A DNA stretch of 64,000 nt from Geothrix edaphica. GTDB taxonomy: Bacteria; Acidobacteriota; Holophagae; Holophagales; Holophagaceae. The translations under genes and the position numbers were made by a program. Where the stretch lies: NCBI RefSeq assembly GCF_030268045.1, contig NZ_BSDC01000003.1:248001-312000 (forward strand), written 5' to 3'. How positions within the stretch are numbered: position 1 is the first letter of the stretch; each line of letters starts with the position of its first letter. Shown piece by piece: positions 16,899 to 27,804 of the stretch. The notes under the pieces are model-generated. The model saw only the letters and a program-made list of their open reading frames with translations, made no database searches and was not told the DNA's origin.

Positions 16899-19475
16899 GT
16901 GCTGCAAGCCTATCGCCAACATGTTGCCGAGCGTGCCGCCCTCGGAATTCCGCCCCTGCCGCTCACCGAGGCCCAGACCGACGAGCTCACCCGCCTGCTG
17001 GCCCAGCCCCCCGCGGGCGAAGAGGCCTTCCTCCTCGACCTGCTGACCCACCGCGTCCCCGCCGGCGTGGATGACGCCGCGCGCGTGAAGGCGGCCTTCC
17101 TGGCGGCCGTGGCCAGCGGCAAAGAGAAGGTGGCCCTGGTCTCCCGTGAGAAGGCCACCGAGCTGCTGGGCACCATGCTGGGCGGCTTCAACGTGAAGCC
17201 CCTCATCGACCTGCTGGACGACGCCACCGTGGGCGGCCTCGCCGCCGAGGGCCTCAAGAAGACCCTGCTGGTCTTCGACGCCTTCGCGGACGTGAAGGCC
17301 AAGGCCGACCAGGGCAATGCGAATGCGAAGGCCGTGCTGAAGAGCTGGGCCGAGGCCGAGTGGTTCACCAGCCGCCCCGAAGTGCCCCAGAGCCTCACCC
17401 TGACCGTGTTCAAGGTGACCGGCGAGACCAACACCGATGACCTCTCCCCCGCCCCCGACGCGTGGAGCCGGCCCGACATCCCGCTCCACGCCCTGGCCAT
17501 GCTGAAGAACGCCCGCCCGGGCATCAACCCGGATGATCCGGGCAAGGTGGGCCCCCTCAAGCAGCTGGAGGCCCTCCAGGCCAAGGGCAACCTCATCGCC
17601 TACGTGGGTGACGTGGTGGGCACGGGCTCCTCCCGCAAGTCCGCCACCAACTCCGTGCTGTGGTTCACCGGCGAAGACATCCCCTTCGTGCCCAACAAGC
17701 GCTTCGGCGGCGTCTGCCTCGGCTCCAAGATCGCCCCCATCTTCTACAACACCATGGAGGATGCCGGCGCCCTGCCCATCGAACTGGACGTCAACAGCAT
17801 GGACATGGGCGACGTCATCGAGCTGCGCCCCTACGAGGGCAAGGCCCTGAAGAACGGGAAGGTCATCGCCGAATTCAAGGTGAAGTCGGACGTCATCTTC
17901 GATGAAGTCCGCGCCGGGGGCCGCATTCCCCTCATCGTGGGCCGGGGCCTCACGGCCAAGGCCCGCGCGGCCCTGGGCCTGCCCGCCTCCACCGCCTTCC
18001 GCCTGCCCGCGATCCCCAAGGACACCGGCAAGGGCTTCTCCCTGGCCCAGAAGATGGTCGGCAAGGCCTGCGGCGTGGCCGGCATCCGCCCCGGGACCTA
18101 CTGCGAGCCCCGGATGACCACCGTGGGCTCCCAGGACACCACGGGCCCCATGACCCGCGACGAGCTGAAGGATCTGGCCTGCCTCCAGTTCTCCGCCGAC
18201 ATGGTGATGCAGTCCTTCTGCCACACCGCGCCCTACCCCAAGCCCGTGGACGTGAAGACCCACCGCGAGCTGCCGCCCTTCATCACCAACCGCGGCGGCG
18301 TGTCGCTGAAGCCCGGCGACGGCGTCATCCACTCCTGGCTGAACCGCCTGCTGCTGCCCGATACCGTGGGCACCGGCGGCGACTCCCACACCCGCTTCCC
18401 CATCGGCATCTCCTTCCCCGCGGGCTCGGGCCTGGTGGCCTTCGCGGCCGCCACGGGCGTCATGCCCCTGGACATGCCGGAATCCGTGCTGGTGCGCTTC
18501 AAGGGTGAGCTGCAGCCCGGCGTCACCCTGCGCGATCTCGTCAACGCCATCCCCTACTACGCCATCCAGCAGGGGCTGCTCACCGTGGAGAAGAAGGGCA
18601 AGAAGAACATCTTCAGCGGCCGCATCCTCGAGATCGAGGGCCTGCCCAAGCTCAAGGTGGAACAGGCCTTCGAGCTGTCCGACGCCTCCGCCGAGCGCTC
18701 CGCCGCGGGCTGCACTGTGCGCCTGGACCAGGAACCGATCATCGAGTACATGACCTCGAACATCACGCTCATGAAGTGGATGATCGCCAACGGCTACGAG
18801 CACCGCGAAACCCTGGAGAACCGCATCAAGGCGATGCAGGCCTGGATCGCCAAGCCCGAGTTGATGGCCCCCGATGCGGACGCGGAATACGCCGCCGTCA
18901 TCGAGATCAACCTCGCGGACGTGAAGGAACCCATCGTGGCCTGTCCCAACGATCCGGACGACGTGAAGCTGCTGTCCACCGTGGCCGGGGACACCATCGA
19001 CGAGGTGTTCATCGGCTCCTGCATGACCAACATCGGCCACTTCCGCGCCGCCGGGAAGCTGCTGGACGGCAAGACCGACCTCTCCACGCGGCTCTGGATC
19101 GCCCCGCCCACCAAGATGGACGCCTACATCCTCACCCAGGAGGGCTACTACGGCATCCTCGGCCGCACCGGCGCCCGCATGGAGATGCCCGGCTGCTCCC
19201 TGTGCATGGGCAACCAGGCCCAGGTCCGCAAGGGCAGCACGGCCATGTCCACCTCCACCCGCAACTTCCCGAACCGCCTGGGCCTCGACACGCGGGTGTA
19301 CCTCGGCTCCGCCGAGCTGGCCGCCATCTGCGCCCTGCTCGGGAAGATCCCCACGGTGGCGGAGTACCAGGCCCAGATCGGCGTGGTGGACGCCAAGGCG
19401 AAGGACATCTACCGCTACATGAACTTCGACCAGATCGCCGATTTCCGCGAGGTGGCGGACACCATCCAGGTCTAG
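16899..19475 (+). CDS. acnB: Aconitate hydratase B / 2-methylisocitrate dehydratase
   Basis: TCA-cycle aconitase with a [4Fe-4S] cluster; AcnB proteins also dehydrate 2-methylcitrate-cycle intermediates and bind mRNA when iron is lost. 858 residues, as in E. coli AcnB. N-terminal HEAT-like domain ([19 protein letters not shown]), then swivel domain ([21 protein letters not shown]), then domains with the cluster Cys residues: [11 protein letters not shown], and [11 protein letters not shown] near residue 765. The GTG at 16899 is preferred over TTG 16893 because AGGGGAG lies 6 nt upstream and the sequence then aligns with the E. coli start. A large hairpin terminator follows. Confidence 0.96.
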   Translation: MLQAYRQHVAERAALGIPPLPLTEAQTDELTRLLAQPPAGEEAFLLDLLTHRVPAGVDDAARVKAAFLAAVASGKEKVALVSREKATELLGTMLGGFNVKPLIDLLDDATVGGLAAEGLKKTLLVFDAFADVKAKADQGNANAKAVLKSWAEAEWFTSRPEVPQSLTLTVFKVTGETNTDDLSPAPDAWSRPDIPLHALAMLKNARPGINPDDPGKVGPLKQLEALQAKGNLIAYVGDVVGTGSSRKSATNSVLWFTGEDIPFVPNKRFGGVCLGSKIAPIFYNTMEDAGALPIELDVNSMDMGDVIELRPYEGKALKNGKVIAEFKVKSDVIFDEVRAGGRIPLIVGRGLTAKARAALGLPASTAFRLPAIPKDTGKGFSLAQKMVGKACGVAGIRPGTYCEPRMTTVGSQDTTGPMTRDELKDLACLQFSADMVMQSFCHTAPYPKPVDVKTHRELPPFITNRGGVSLKPGDGVIHSWLNRLLLPDTVGTGGDSHTRFPIGISFPAGSGLVAFAAATGVMPLDMPESVLVRFKGELQPGVTLRDLVNAIPYYAIQQGLLTVEKKGKKNIFSGRILEIEGLPKLKVEQAFELSDASAERSAAGCTVRLDQEPIIEYMTSNITLMKWMIANGYEHRETLENRIKAMQAWIAKPELMAPDADAEYAAVIEINLADVKEPIVACPNDPDDVKLLSTVAGDTIDEVFIGSCMTNIGHFRAAGKLLDGKTDLSTRLWIAPPTKMDAYILTQEGYYGILGRTGARMEMPGCSLCMGNQAQVRKGSTAMSTSTRNFPNRLGLDTRVYLGSAELAAICALLGKIPTVAEYQAQIGVVDAKAKDIYRYMNFDQIADFREVADTIQV

Positions 19476-19485
19476 CTTTTCCCGA

Positions 19486-19530
19486 CTCGGAAAATGGCCC
19501 GGGGGCACCGCCCCTGGGCCATTTTCCGAG
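19486..19530. terminator. 21-bp perfect hairpin after acnB
   Basis: Left arm 19486-19506, 3-nt loop ACC, right arm 19510-19530, with one G-T pair. An AAAA run in the left arm pairs with TTTT in the right arm, so it resembles a terminator read from either side, but no T-run follows it. Confidence 0.75.
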
Positions 19531-19590
19531 ATGGCGATCCGGCCATGTGTGCTAACCTCATCGTTCTTGACCACCTTTCGGGGGGTTCCC

Positions 19591-20079
19591 ATGGGGATCT
19601 TTGAGGGCCACATCCGCGTCCACGACGGCGATCGCTTCGCGCTGGTGGCCTCGCGCTGGAACGATTTCATCGTCGACCGCCTCATCGAGGGCGCGAAGGA
19701 CTGCATCCTCCGCCACGGCGGTCACGAGGAACAGATGGACCTCATCCGCGTCCCGGGGAGCTTCGAGCTGCCCCAGGCGGCCAAGCTGGCGGCTCAGAGC
19801 GGCCGCTATGCCGGCGTCATCGTGCTGGGCTCGGTGATCCGGGGGGGCACACCCCACTTCGACATGATCGCCGCCGAGGTCACCAAGGGCGCGGCCCAGG
19901 TGGCCCTGGATACCGGTCTGCCGCTCTCCTTCGGCGTGCTGACCACGGACAGCGTGGAACAGGCCATCGACCGGGCCGGCGCCAAGATGGGCAACAAGGG
20001 CTGGGAGGCCGCCCAGAGCGTCCTCGAGATGGCCGATCTCGCCCACACCCTCAAGGCCGGGACGAAGGGACGCAAGTAG
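19591..20079 (+). CDS. ribH: 6,7-dimethyl-8-ribityllumazine synthase
   Basis: Penultimate step of riboflavin synthesis, condensing a pyrimidinedione with dihydroxybutanone phosphate; forms pentamers or icosahedral shells. 162 residues. Motifs: [16 protein letters not shown] at the N-terminus, [25 protein letters not shown] with the catalytic His, and [13 protein letters not shown]. The start at 19591 has a G-rich sequence (TCGGGGGGTT) just upstream. The nusB start follows immediately after its stop, the common ribH-nusB pairing. No ribA/ribB/ribD genes are in the window. Confidence 0.97.
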   Translation: MGIFEGHIRVHDGDRFALVASRWNDFIVDRLIEGAKDCILRHGGHEEQMDLIRVPGSFELPQAAKLAAQSGRYAGVIVLGSVIRGGTPHFDMIAAEVTKGAAQVALDTGLPLSFGVLTTDSVEQAIDRAGAKMGNKGWEAAQSVLEMADLAHTLKAGTKGRK

Positions 20080-20547
20080 ATGGGAGTTCGCCGCCGGGGG
20101 CGCGAGTACGCCCTTCAAATGTTGTACGCCATGGACCTTACCGGCTACACGCCGGACCAGGTCTTTGCGGGGTTCTATGCCATCCAGGACCTGAACCGGG
20201 ATGCCTTCTACTACGCCCGCCGGCTGGTGGACGGCGTGCACGGCCACATGGAAGAGATCGACGAGGTGCTGACGAAGTACGCCGAGCACTGGAAGATCCA
20301 CCGCATGGCCGCCGTGGACCGCAACCTGCTGCGGCTGGGGCTCTTCGAGCTGATGTACGTGAAGGAGGTACCCTTTCCCATCGTCATCAACGAGGCCCTG
20401 GAGATCGTGAAGGAATTCAGCGACCAGGAAGGCACGCAATTCCTCAACGGCATCCTCGACGCGGCCCGCAAAGAGTTCCGCCCCGAAGAAACCGGCCCCC
20501 GGCTCCGCAAGAAGGCCGTGGCCGCAGACCCCCCGGAAGAATCGTGA
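20080..20547 (+). CDS. nusB: Transcription antitermination factor NusB
   Basis: Binds boxA RNA with S10 (NusE) to prevent premature termination of rRNA transcription. 155 residues, all-helical. Recognisable from RRRGREYALQMLYAMDLTG, AAVDRNLLRLGLFELMY and PIVINEALEIVKEFS. The C-terminal 20 residues are a charged tail longer than in E. coli NusB. The ATG abuts the ribH stop with no intervening base, so translation is probably coupled. Confidence 0.95.
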   Translation: MGVRRRGREYALQMLYAMDLTGYTPDQVFAGFYAIQDLNRDAFYYARRLVDGVHGHMEEIDEVLTKYAEHWKIHRMAAVDRNLLRLGLFELMYVKEVPFPIVINEALEIVKEFSDQEGTQFLNGILDAARKEFRPEETGPRLRKKAVAADPPEES

Positions 20548-20548
20548 C

Positions 20549-20577
20549 CTGACCCTCTCTGGCTGGTTTGGTATGCT
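20549..20577 (+). promoter_or_regulatory. Candidate sigma-70 promoter of accBC
   Basis: CTGACC at 20549-20554, 17-bp spacer, TATGCT at 20572-20577. Four of six matches at each box. It overlaps the end of nusB and would start an accBC transcript about 35 nt before the accB ATG. Confidence 0.5.
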
Positions 20578-20616
20578 CGTTCCCTTCCCCAGCCCGATCC
20601 GACCGTTGGAGCCTTG

Positions 20617-21201
<585 letters not shown>

Positions 21202-21203
21202 CC

Positions 21204-22631
<1,428 letters not shown>

Positions 22632-22679
22632 CGGGTCGCTCATCAGGCGACTGAATGTCGCCTGATGAGCGGGGACCCG
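22632..22679. terminator. Hairpin after accC
   Basis: A 14-bp perfect stem (22638-22651 with 22657-22670), loop TGAAT, and an extra 6-bp outer stem with a GGG bulge. No T-run follows, so termination is inferred from position only. Confidence 0.6.
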
Positions 22680-22727
22680 CCCGCGGATCCAGAGCAACCA
22701 GATCGGCCTCCCCCTTCCCCGGCATCA

Positions 22728-22756
22728 TTCAGGAATGCCGCAGAATCCGATAGACT
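22728..22756 (+). promoter_or_regulatory. Candidate sigma-70 promoter of tRNA-Thr
   Basis: TTCAGG at 22728-22733, 17-bp spacer, TAGACT at 22751-22756, ten bases before the mature 5' end of the tRNA. Confidence 0.6.
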
Positions 22757-22765
22757 GAATCTCGT

Positions 22766-22841
22766 GCCGCTATAGCTCAGTTGGTAGAGCGCCCGCCTTG
22801 TAAGCGGATGGTCGTTGGTTCAATTCCGACTAGCGGCTCCA
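22766..22841 (+). tRNA. tRNA-Thr (anticodon TGT)
   Basis: 76 nt including an encoded CCA end. Acceptor arms GCCGCTA and TAGCGGC pair fully. Anticodon loop CTTGTAA gives TGT. The first anticodon-stem pair is a C-A mismatch (22792-22808 region), while the other four are paired. T-loop TTCAATT is standard. Confidence 0.95.
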
Positions 22842-22881
22842 ATCCCGGGAGCCTCATGGACCACTCAGCCCAGCGCCGACC

Positions 22882-24483
22882 GTGAGCGACCCCACCCCCG
22901 CCCGCCCCAGCCTGCTCCGCTCCGCGGGGGTCGTGGGCTTCATGACCCTGCTGAGCCGGCTCACGGGCCTGCTCCAGACCTTCTTCCTCAGCCACGTGCT
23001 GGGCGCGGGGGCGGCGGCCGACGCCTATGCCGTCGCTTTCCGGCTGCCCAACATGCTGCGCCGGTTCACCGCCGAAGGCACCATGACCGCCGCCTTCCTG
23101 CCGACCCTGGCGGAGGCGGAGGCCACCGAGGGCCAGACCGCCGTGAAGGCCGTGGCGGCACGCTTCCTCGGCACCCTGCTGGCCCTGCTGTTGGCGGGGG
23201 TCGTCCTGGTGCTGCTGTTCATGGGGCCCCTGGCGGGACTGCTGATGATGGGGCGCCCGGAATCCCAGGGCGAGCTCACGACCCTGCTGGGCCGCATCAT
23301 GTTCCCCTACCTGGCCCTGGTGAGCCTCACGGCGGGCTTCACCGGCCTGCTCAACCTGCGCCACCGCTTCGCCCTGGCCGCCTCCGTCTCCGTGTTCTGG
23401 AACCTGGCCTTCATCGCCTTCGGGTGGACCGCGCTGCGGGTGCTGGAGCAGAAGGGGCGCCTCCCCCTCGAGACCGTGGCCGTGATCTGTGCCATCGCCG
23501 TCCTGGCGGGCGGCGTCCTCCAGCTCCTGGTGGTGCTGCCTGCGGTGCGGCAGGAGGGTTTCAGCCTCTCCTTCGGCCTGCACTTCCGGGATCCCTGGGT
23601 GGCGAAGGCCCTCAAGCGCATGGGTCCGGGCCTGCTGGCGGCGGGCATCTACCCCATCAACGCCCTCATCAGCGCCATGCTGGCCTCCCTGCTGCCCAAC
23701 GGCGCCCAGATGGTGCTCTACAACAGCGGAATGATGGGCGAGATGGTGCTCGGGCTCTTCGCCATGAGCCTCGCCACCGCCAGCCTGCCCACGCTCTCGC
23801 GTCAGGCGGGCGCCCAGGACTGGCCGGGGATGAACCGCAGCCTCACCCAGTCCATCTCCGCCTCGGCCCTGCTGGTGCTGCCGGCCTCCGTGGGGCTGGC
23901 CGTGCTGGCGCGGCCCATCTGCGCCCTGCTCTTCCGCACCGGCGCCTATACGCCCGCCGCCTCGGACTGGACGGCCCTCACCCTGGTGTTCCAGTCCGTG
24001 GGGCTGGTCTTCGTGGCGGCCCAGCGGCTGGGCAACCAGGCCCTCTACGCCCTCAAGGACTACCGCGGCCCTGCGGCCTTGGCCGGCGGCACCCTGCTGC
24101 TGAATGTGGCCCTCAGCCTCGCCCTGCTCAAGCCCCTGGGCACCGGCGGCCTGGCCCTGGCCAACGGCCTCGCCAGCCTCGCGGGCCTCATGGGCCTGCT
24201 GCTGCGCCTGCGCCCCCGCCTGCCGGGCCTGGACCTGCGCCCGCTCCTGAGCGCCACCGCCCGCGTCCTGGGGGCCTGCGCCCTCATGGGCGTGCTGGCC
24301 TGGGGCGGCGCCCGGTTCCTCGCCCTGGACGCACCCCACGCCTTCACCCGGGCCCTGCTCGCCTTCCGCCTGCTCCCCCTGGTGGCCCTGTGCGCGCTGG
24401 TCTACGGCGGGACCGCCGCGGGGCTCGGACATCCCGAAGCGAAGGCATTGGCCAAGAAGATCCAGCAGAAACTGCGGCTATAA
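22882..24483 (+). CDS. murJ: Lipid II flippase MurJ
   Basis: Flips lipid II across the inner membrane for peptidoglycan assembly; MOP superfamily, 533 residues, about 14 helices. Recognised from GFMTLLSRLTGLLQTFFLSHVLGAG at the start and the conserved FRLPNMLRRFTAEG segment (with the Arg implicated in cavity function), then INALISAMLASLLP. The GTG at 22882 lacks a clear ribosome-binding site; the start is therefore the least certain part. It lies 40 bp after tRNA-Thr and may be read through from that promoter. A 13-bp hairpin follows the stop. Confidence 0.95.
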   Translation: MSDPTPARPSLLRSAGVVGFMTLLSRLTGLLQTFFLSHVLGAGAAADAYAVAFRLPNMLRRFTAEGTMTAAFLPTLAEAEATEGQTAVKAVAARFLGTLLALLLAGVVLVLLFMGPLAGLLMMGRPESQGELTTLLGRIMFPYLALVSLTAGFTGLLNLRHRFALAASVSVFWNLAFIAFGWTALRVLEQKGRLPLETVAVICAIAVLAGGVLQLLVVLPAVRQEGFSLSFGLHFRDPWVAKALKRMGPGLLAAGIYPINALISAMLASLLPNGAQMVLYNSGMMGEMVLGLFAMSLATASLPTLSRQAGAQDWPGMNRSLTQSISASALLVLPASVGLAVLARPICALLFRTGAYTPAASDWTALTLVFQSVGLVFVAAQRLGNQALYALKDYRGPAALAGGTLLLNVALSLALLKPLGTGGLALANGLASLAGLMGLLLRLRPRLPGLDLRPLLSATARVLGACALMGVLAWGGARFLALDAPHAFTRALLAFRLLPLVALCALVYGGTAAGLGHPEAKALAKKIQQKLRL

Positions 24484-24485
24484 AC

Positions 24486-24514
24486 GGAAGGGCCGGGCAA
24501 AGCCCGGCCCTTCC
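24486..24514. terminator. Shared hairpin between murJ and the convergent S9 peptidase gene
   Basis: 13-bp perfect stem, 24486-24498 with 24502-24514, loop AAA. It begins 2 bp after the murJ stop and ends 16 bp before the S9 stop, so it could serve both strands. The TCC-rich tail lacks a T-run. Confidence 0.7.
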
Positions 24515-24530
24515 TCCCTGCGTCCAGTCT

Positions 24531-27248
24531 TCAGTTCTGCAGCTCCACCGTAACCACGGCGCCGCCCATCTGGGGGCCCGTCGCCACGGTCTTGAGCACC
24601 TTGCGGGAAGCCGTGTCCACCCACAGAGTCGTGGTCCCGGGATCGCCCTCGGCGGAAGTGAGCTCCACCTTCCAGGCCTTGAAGGTGCCTGCGGGGACTT
24701 TCAGCTCCTCCTGGCCCAGCACCTTGGCCTGCTTGAGCTGCACCTTCTGGCGCTGCAGGTCCACGTTGCGGAAGGTGACCGCATAGCCCTCCGCCAGGGG
24801 CAGGCAGGCCAGGGCATCCTCGGCACCGGAACCATCGGCGTAGATCCCACCGCCCAGGTCAATGCTGAAGGGCTTGGCGTTGCCGCCCATGGCCATGGTC
24901 CCGGTGGCCTTGCCGCCATCGAAGGCCATCTCGATGACCACGGGACCCTGCTTCACCTGGCGCTTCAGGGGCGCCAGCGTGTCCTTGGCCATGGTGGTGG
25001 TGTCCACCGCTTCGCCGCCAGGCAGCTTGGCGGTATCCGTCACCACCCAGGTGCCACCCTCCTCTTTCACCGTCCGGACCATGGAGATGGCCATGGAGCG
25101 GGGGCCCATGGCCATGGTTCCCGCGTAGGTGAAGGTGCCGGCCGTGGGCTTGGCCACGGGCTTGGGGACGCTCACGGACGCCGCGTCGGCCTTCTTCGCC
25201 AGCACCACGGTCTTGGGATCGACGGTGATCTCGGGCAGCCGCTTCATGACGTCGGGCTTGCCGCCCTCCTGATGGCGGGCCTTGAGGTACTTGGCCAGGA
25301 ACGTCTCCGCGGCCGCGAACATGGCCTGGTTGTTGACGGGACGGGCGAAGCCGTGGCCCTCGTCCGGCGCGCAGAGGTACTCCACCGGGAAGCCGCGATC
25401 GCGCAGGGCGATGACGATCTGGTCGCTCTCAGCCTTCTTCACACGGGGATCGTTGGCGCCCTGGATCACCATGAGCGGCGTGTGGATCTTCGCCGCGGAG
25501 TTCAGGGGCGACTGGCGCTCCAGCTGCTTCTTGCCCTCGGGCGTGTTGGGGTTGCCCATGCGCTCGTGGAAGATGATGCGGCCGGCTTCCCAGTAGGGGG
25601 GAATGGTCTCGAGCAGCGTCAGCAGGTTGGACGGTCCCACGATGGACACGGCGGCCGCGTAGAGGTCGGGCGTGAAGGTCACGCCTGCGAGGGTGGCGTA
25701 GCCGCCATAGGAGCCGCCCATGATGCCCACCCGCTTCGGGTCCACGATGCCCTTCGCCACCAGGTGCTTCACGCCCCAGGTGATGTCGTCCTGCATGAGG
25801 TCGCCCCACTGCTTGTTGCCCGCATTGAGGAACTTCTTCCCGTAGCCGGTGGAGCCGCGGAAATTGGGCTGCAGCACGGCGTAGCCACGGTTGGCCAGGA
25901 ACTGGGCCAGGCTGTTGAAGCCCCAGCCGTCCCGGGCCCAGGGACCGCCGTGGGGCACCACCACCAGGGGCAGGCTCTTGGCGGGCACGCCCTTGGGCAG
26001 GCTCAGGTAGGCGGGGATCTCCAGGCCATCGCTGGACTTGTACCGGATGGGCTGCATGGCGACCATGTGCTGCCGGGGCAGATCCTCCCGGGACACGTAT
26101 TCCAGGCTCAGCTTCTTGGTGCGGCGGTCGAAGAGGTAGCGGCTGCCCGGGTCGCGGTCGCTGTAGCTCGTGACCATCACCAGCTGCTCGTCGGCGGTCA
26201 TGGAGGCCAGGCCGATCTCCCCGCCCGGCAGCTTCTTCTGGATCAGCTTGTAGTCCGCCTCCCAGGCCTTGTCCTTCCAGTAGATCCTCGTGCGGTCGTC
26301 CTGATAGACGGTGGCGATGAGGTCATCGGTGAGGTCGGAGAAGATGGCGGAACCGAAGTCCACCCGGCCCTTGGGGTCGGATTCCAGCTTCGCCTCCTGG
26401 CCGGTGGCGGGGTCGAAGAGCACCAGCTCCGTGAGGTCCCGGGCGCCCTTGTTCGTCTCCAGGTAGACCCGCTTGCCATCCTTGTGGAAATTCACCGGCG
26501 CGGCGGACTCGAAGACCGAGCACTCGTAGACCTTGGTGAAGCCTTCGGGATCCACGCGGAGGATCTCGGTGTCGCCCTTTTCCGTGGTGCGGAGGGCGAG
26601 GCGCAGGTTCGCCTGCTTGTCGAACATCCAGCCGGCGATGCGCTCGGTGTTCTTCCGCAGCAGCGTCCGCTCGCCCGTGGAGATCTTCACCTTGTACACG
26701 TCATGCCAGGCGGCGTCCCGGTCGTTGAGGCCCACGTAGATCGTGTCGGGATCCGCCTTGGGCACGGCGTAGATCATGGCCCGGGCGCCCTTGGCGGCCG
26801 TCAGGTTGCGGGCCTCGGGCACGTCCTTGCCGGGCGCGGCGGGGGCCGCCGGATCCACGGCATAGACATTGAAGTTCTCGTCGCCGTCCTTGTCCTGCAC
26901 GAAGAGGATCTGCTTGCCGTCCCGGCTCCAGAAGAAGGCGGGGATGGGGCGCTTGGGATCCGCGGTGATCAGGTGCCCCTTGGCGTAGGGCTCGCCCACC
27001 TTCTTCACCCAGATGTTGCGAGTCTCCTTGTAGGGCTTGAGGAAGGCGATCCACTTCCCATCGGGGGAAAGCTGGGCCGCGGCGATCTCGGGATTGCCGA
27101 AGAACTTGTCCCGGTCGATGAGGGGCGGGAGCTGGCTCTTCTTCGCCTGGGCGGCCGGGGCCTTGGTTTCCGCGGCCGCCAGAGGCAGTGCCAGGGCCAA
27201 GGCCAAGCCAGACCACAGGAGGCTGGACATGGTCAGATGACGTTTCAT
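24531..27248 (-). CDS. S9 prolyl-oligopeptidase-family peptidase with extra C-terminal domain
   Basis: A 905-residue exported protein. Signal peptide at residues 1-26 (ending LAAAE), an eight-bladed-propeller-like N-terminal region with repeated SPDGKWI and SRDGKQI blade motifs, then the alpha/beta-hydrolase domain with Ser513 (GGSYGG), Asp600 (GANDPRV) and His632 (DEGHGF) as the triad. After about residue 665 comes a Lys/Pro linker and an additional region of about 230 residues, rich in beta strands, ending LPLAEGYAVTFRNVDLQ and LKVPAGTFKAWKVEL, which resembles DUF3108-type domains. Ordinary S9 proteins stop near residue 660. Start chosen with AAGGAG 9 nt upstream. Single gene, divergent from dtd. 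Confidence 0.9.
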   Translation of the reverse strand: MKRHLTMSSLLWSGLALALALPLAAAETKAPAAQAKKSQLPPLIDRDKFFGNPEIAAAQLSPDGKWIAFLKPYKETRNIWVKKVGEPYAKGHLITADPKRPIPAFFWSRDGKQILFVQDKDGDENFNVYAVDPAAPAAPGKDVPEARNLTAAKGARAMIYAVPKADPDTIYVGLNDRDAAWHDVYKVKISTGERTLLRKNTERIAGWMFDKQANLRLALRTTEKGDTEILRVDPEGFTKVYECSVFESAAPVNFHKDGKRVYLETNKGARDLTELVLFDPATGQEAKLESDPKGRVDFGSAIFSDLTDDLIATVYQDDRTRIYWKDKAWEADYKLIQKKLPGGEIGLASMTADEQLVMVTSYSDRDPGSRYLFDRRTKKLSLEYVSREDLPRQHMVAMQPIRYKSSDGLEIPAYLSLPKGVPAKSLPLVVVPHGGPWARDGWGFNSLAQFLANRGYAVLQPNFRGSTGYGKKFLNAGNKQWGDLMQDDITWGVKHLVAKGIVDPKRVGIMGGSYGGYATLAGVTFTPDLYAAAVSIVGPSNLLTLLETIPPYWEAGRIIFHERMGNPNTPEGKKQLERQSPLNSAAKIHTPLMVIQGANDPRVKKAESDQIVIALRDRGFPVEYLCAPDEGHGFARPVNNQAMFAAAETFLAKYLKARHQEGGKPDVMKRLPEITVDPKTVVLAKKADAASVSVPKPVAKPTAGTFTYAGTMAMGPRSMAISMVRTVKEEGGTWVVTDTAKLPGGEAVDTTTMAKDTLAPLKRQVKQGPVVIEMAFDGGKATGTMAMGGNAKPFSIDLGGGIYADGSGAEDALACLPLAEGYAVTFRNVDLQRQKVQLKQAKVLGQEELKVPAGTFKAWKVELTSAEGDPGTTTLWVDTASRKVLKTVATGPQMGGAVVTVELQN

Positions 27249-27369
27249 GGTCTGGGGCTCCTTGGAAAGAATGGATGAGGATCCCAGGTTACGCCGAAAG
27301 GGACATAGAGGTTGAGCATGAACCTCTGGAAGGTGCTCCCTTATGGCACAGTTCGGAGGGGGGCCTCCG

Positions 27370-27804
27370 ATGAAGGCAGTCATCCAGCGCGTGAAGCGGG
27401 CCTCGGTGCGGTGCGGGGAGCTGGAAGCCGCCATCGGGCCCGGCCTGCTCGTGCTGGCGGGCCTGGAGGTCGGGGATACGGAGGAGACCTGCGCCTGGGC
27501 CGCCGCCAAGATCGCCTCGCTGCGGGTCTTCGAGGATGGCGACGGAAAGCTGAACCTCGGCCTCCAGGAGGTGGGCGGGGAAATCCTGGCCATCAGCCAG
27601 TTCACCCTGGCCGGCAGCATCGCCCGGGGCCGGCGGCCCTCCTTCGATCAGGCCATGGCCCCCGACGCGGCCCGGGTCCTGTTCCGCCGGTTCCTCGACC
27701 TGCTGAAGGCCCAGTACCCCCGCGTGAAATCCGGTTTCTTCCAGGAGCACATGGAGGTCGAGTTGATCAACGACGGCCCGGTGACCTTCATCCTCGAGCG
27801 CTGA
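27370..27804 (+). CDS. dtd: D-aminoacyl-tRNA deacylase
   Basis: Removes D-amino acids (and Gly from tRNA-Ala) from tRNA. 144 residues. The start MKAVIQRVKRASV is the family signature start; the active-site segments SQFTLAG and DGPVTFILE are present. The ATG at 27370 gives the normal length; an upstream ATG at 27343 would add nine Gly-rich residues. GGAGG is 10 nt upstream. The stop overlaps the convergent PAP2 gene by 17 bp. Confidence 0.96.
   Translation: MKAVIQRVKRASVRCGELEAAIGPGLLVLAGLEVGDTEETCAWAAAKIASLRVFEDGDGKLNLGLQEVGGEILAISQFTLAGSIARGRRPSFDQAMAPDAARVLFRRFLDLLKAQYPRVKSGFFQEHMEVELINDGPVTFILER

Noticed and set aside
16884-19706. Long minus-strand open frame opposite acnB
   Set aside because: It is a shadow of AcnB with His/Gly/Val-rich repeats and no family signature.
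22815-27278. Very long open frame on the plus strand across murJ, the S9 gene and beyond
   Set aside because: It is a non-coding frame that stays open because of high GC. The S9 peptidase on the minus strand has a signal peptide, triad and ribosome-binding site.
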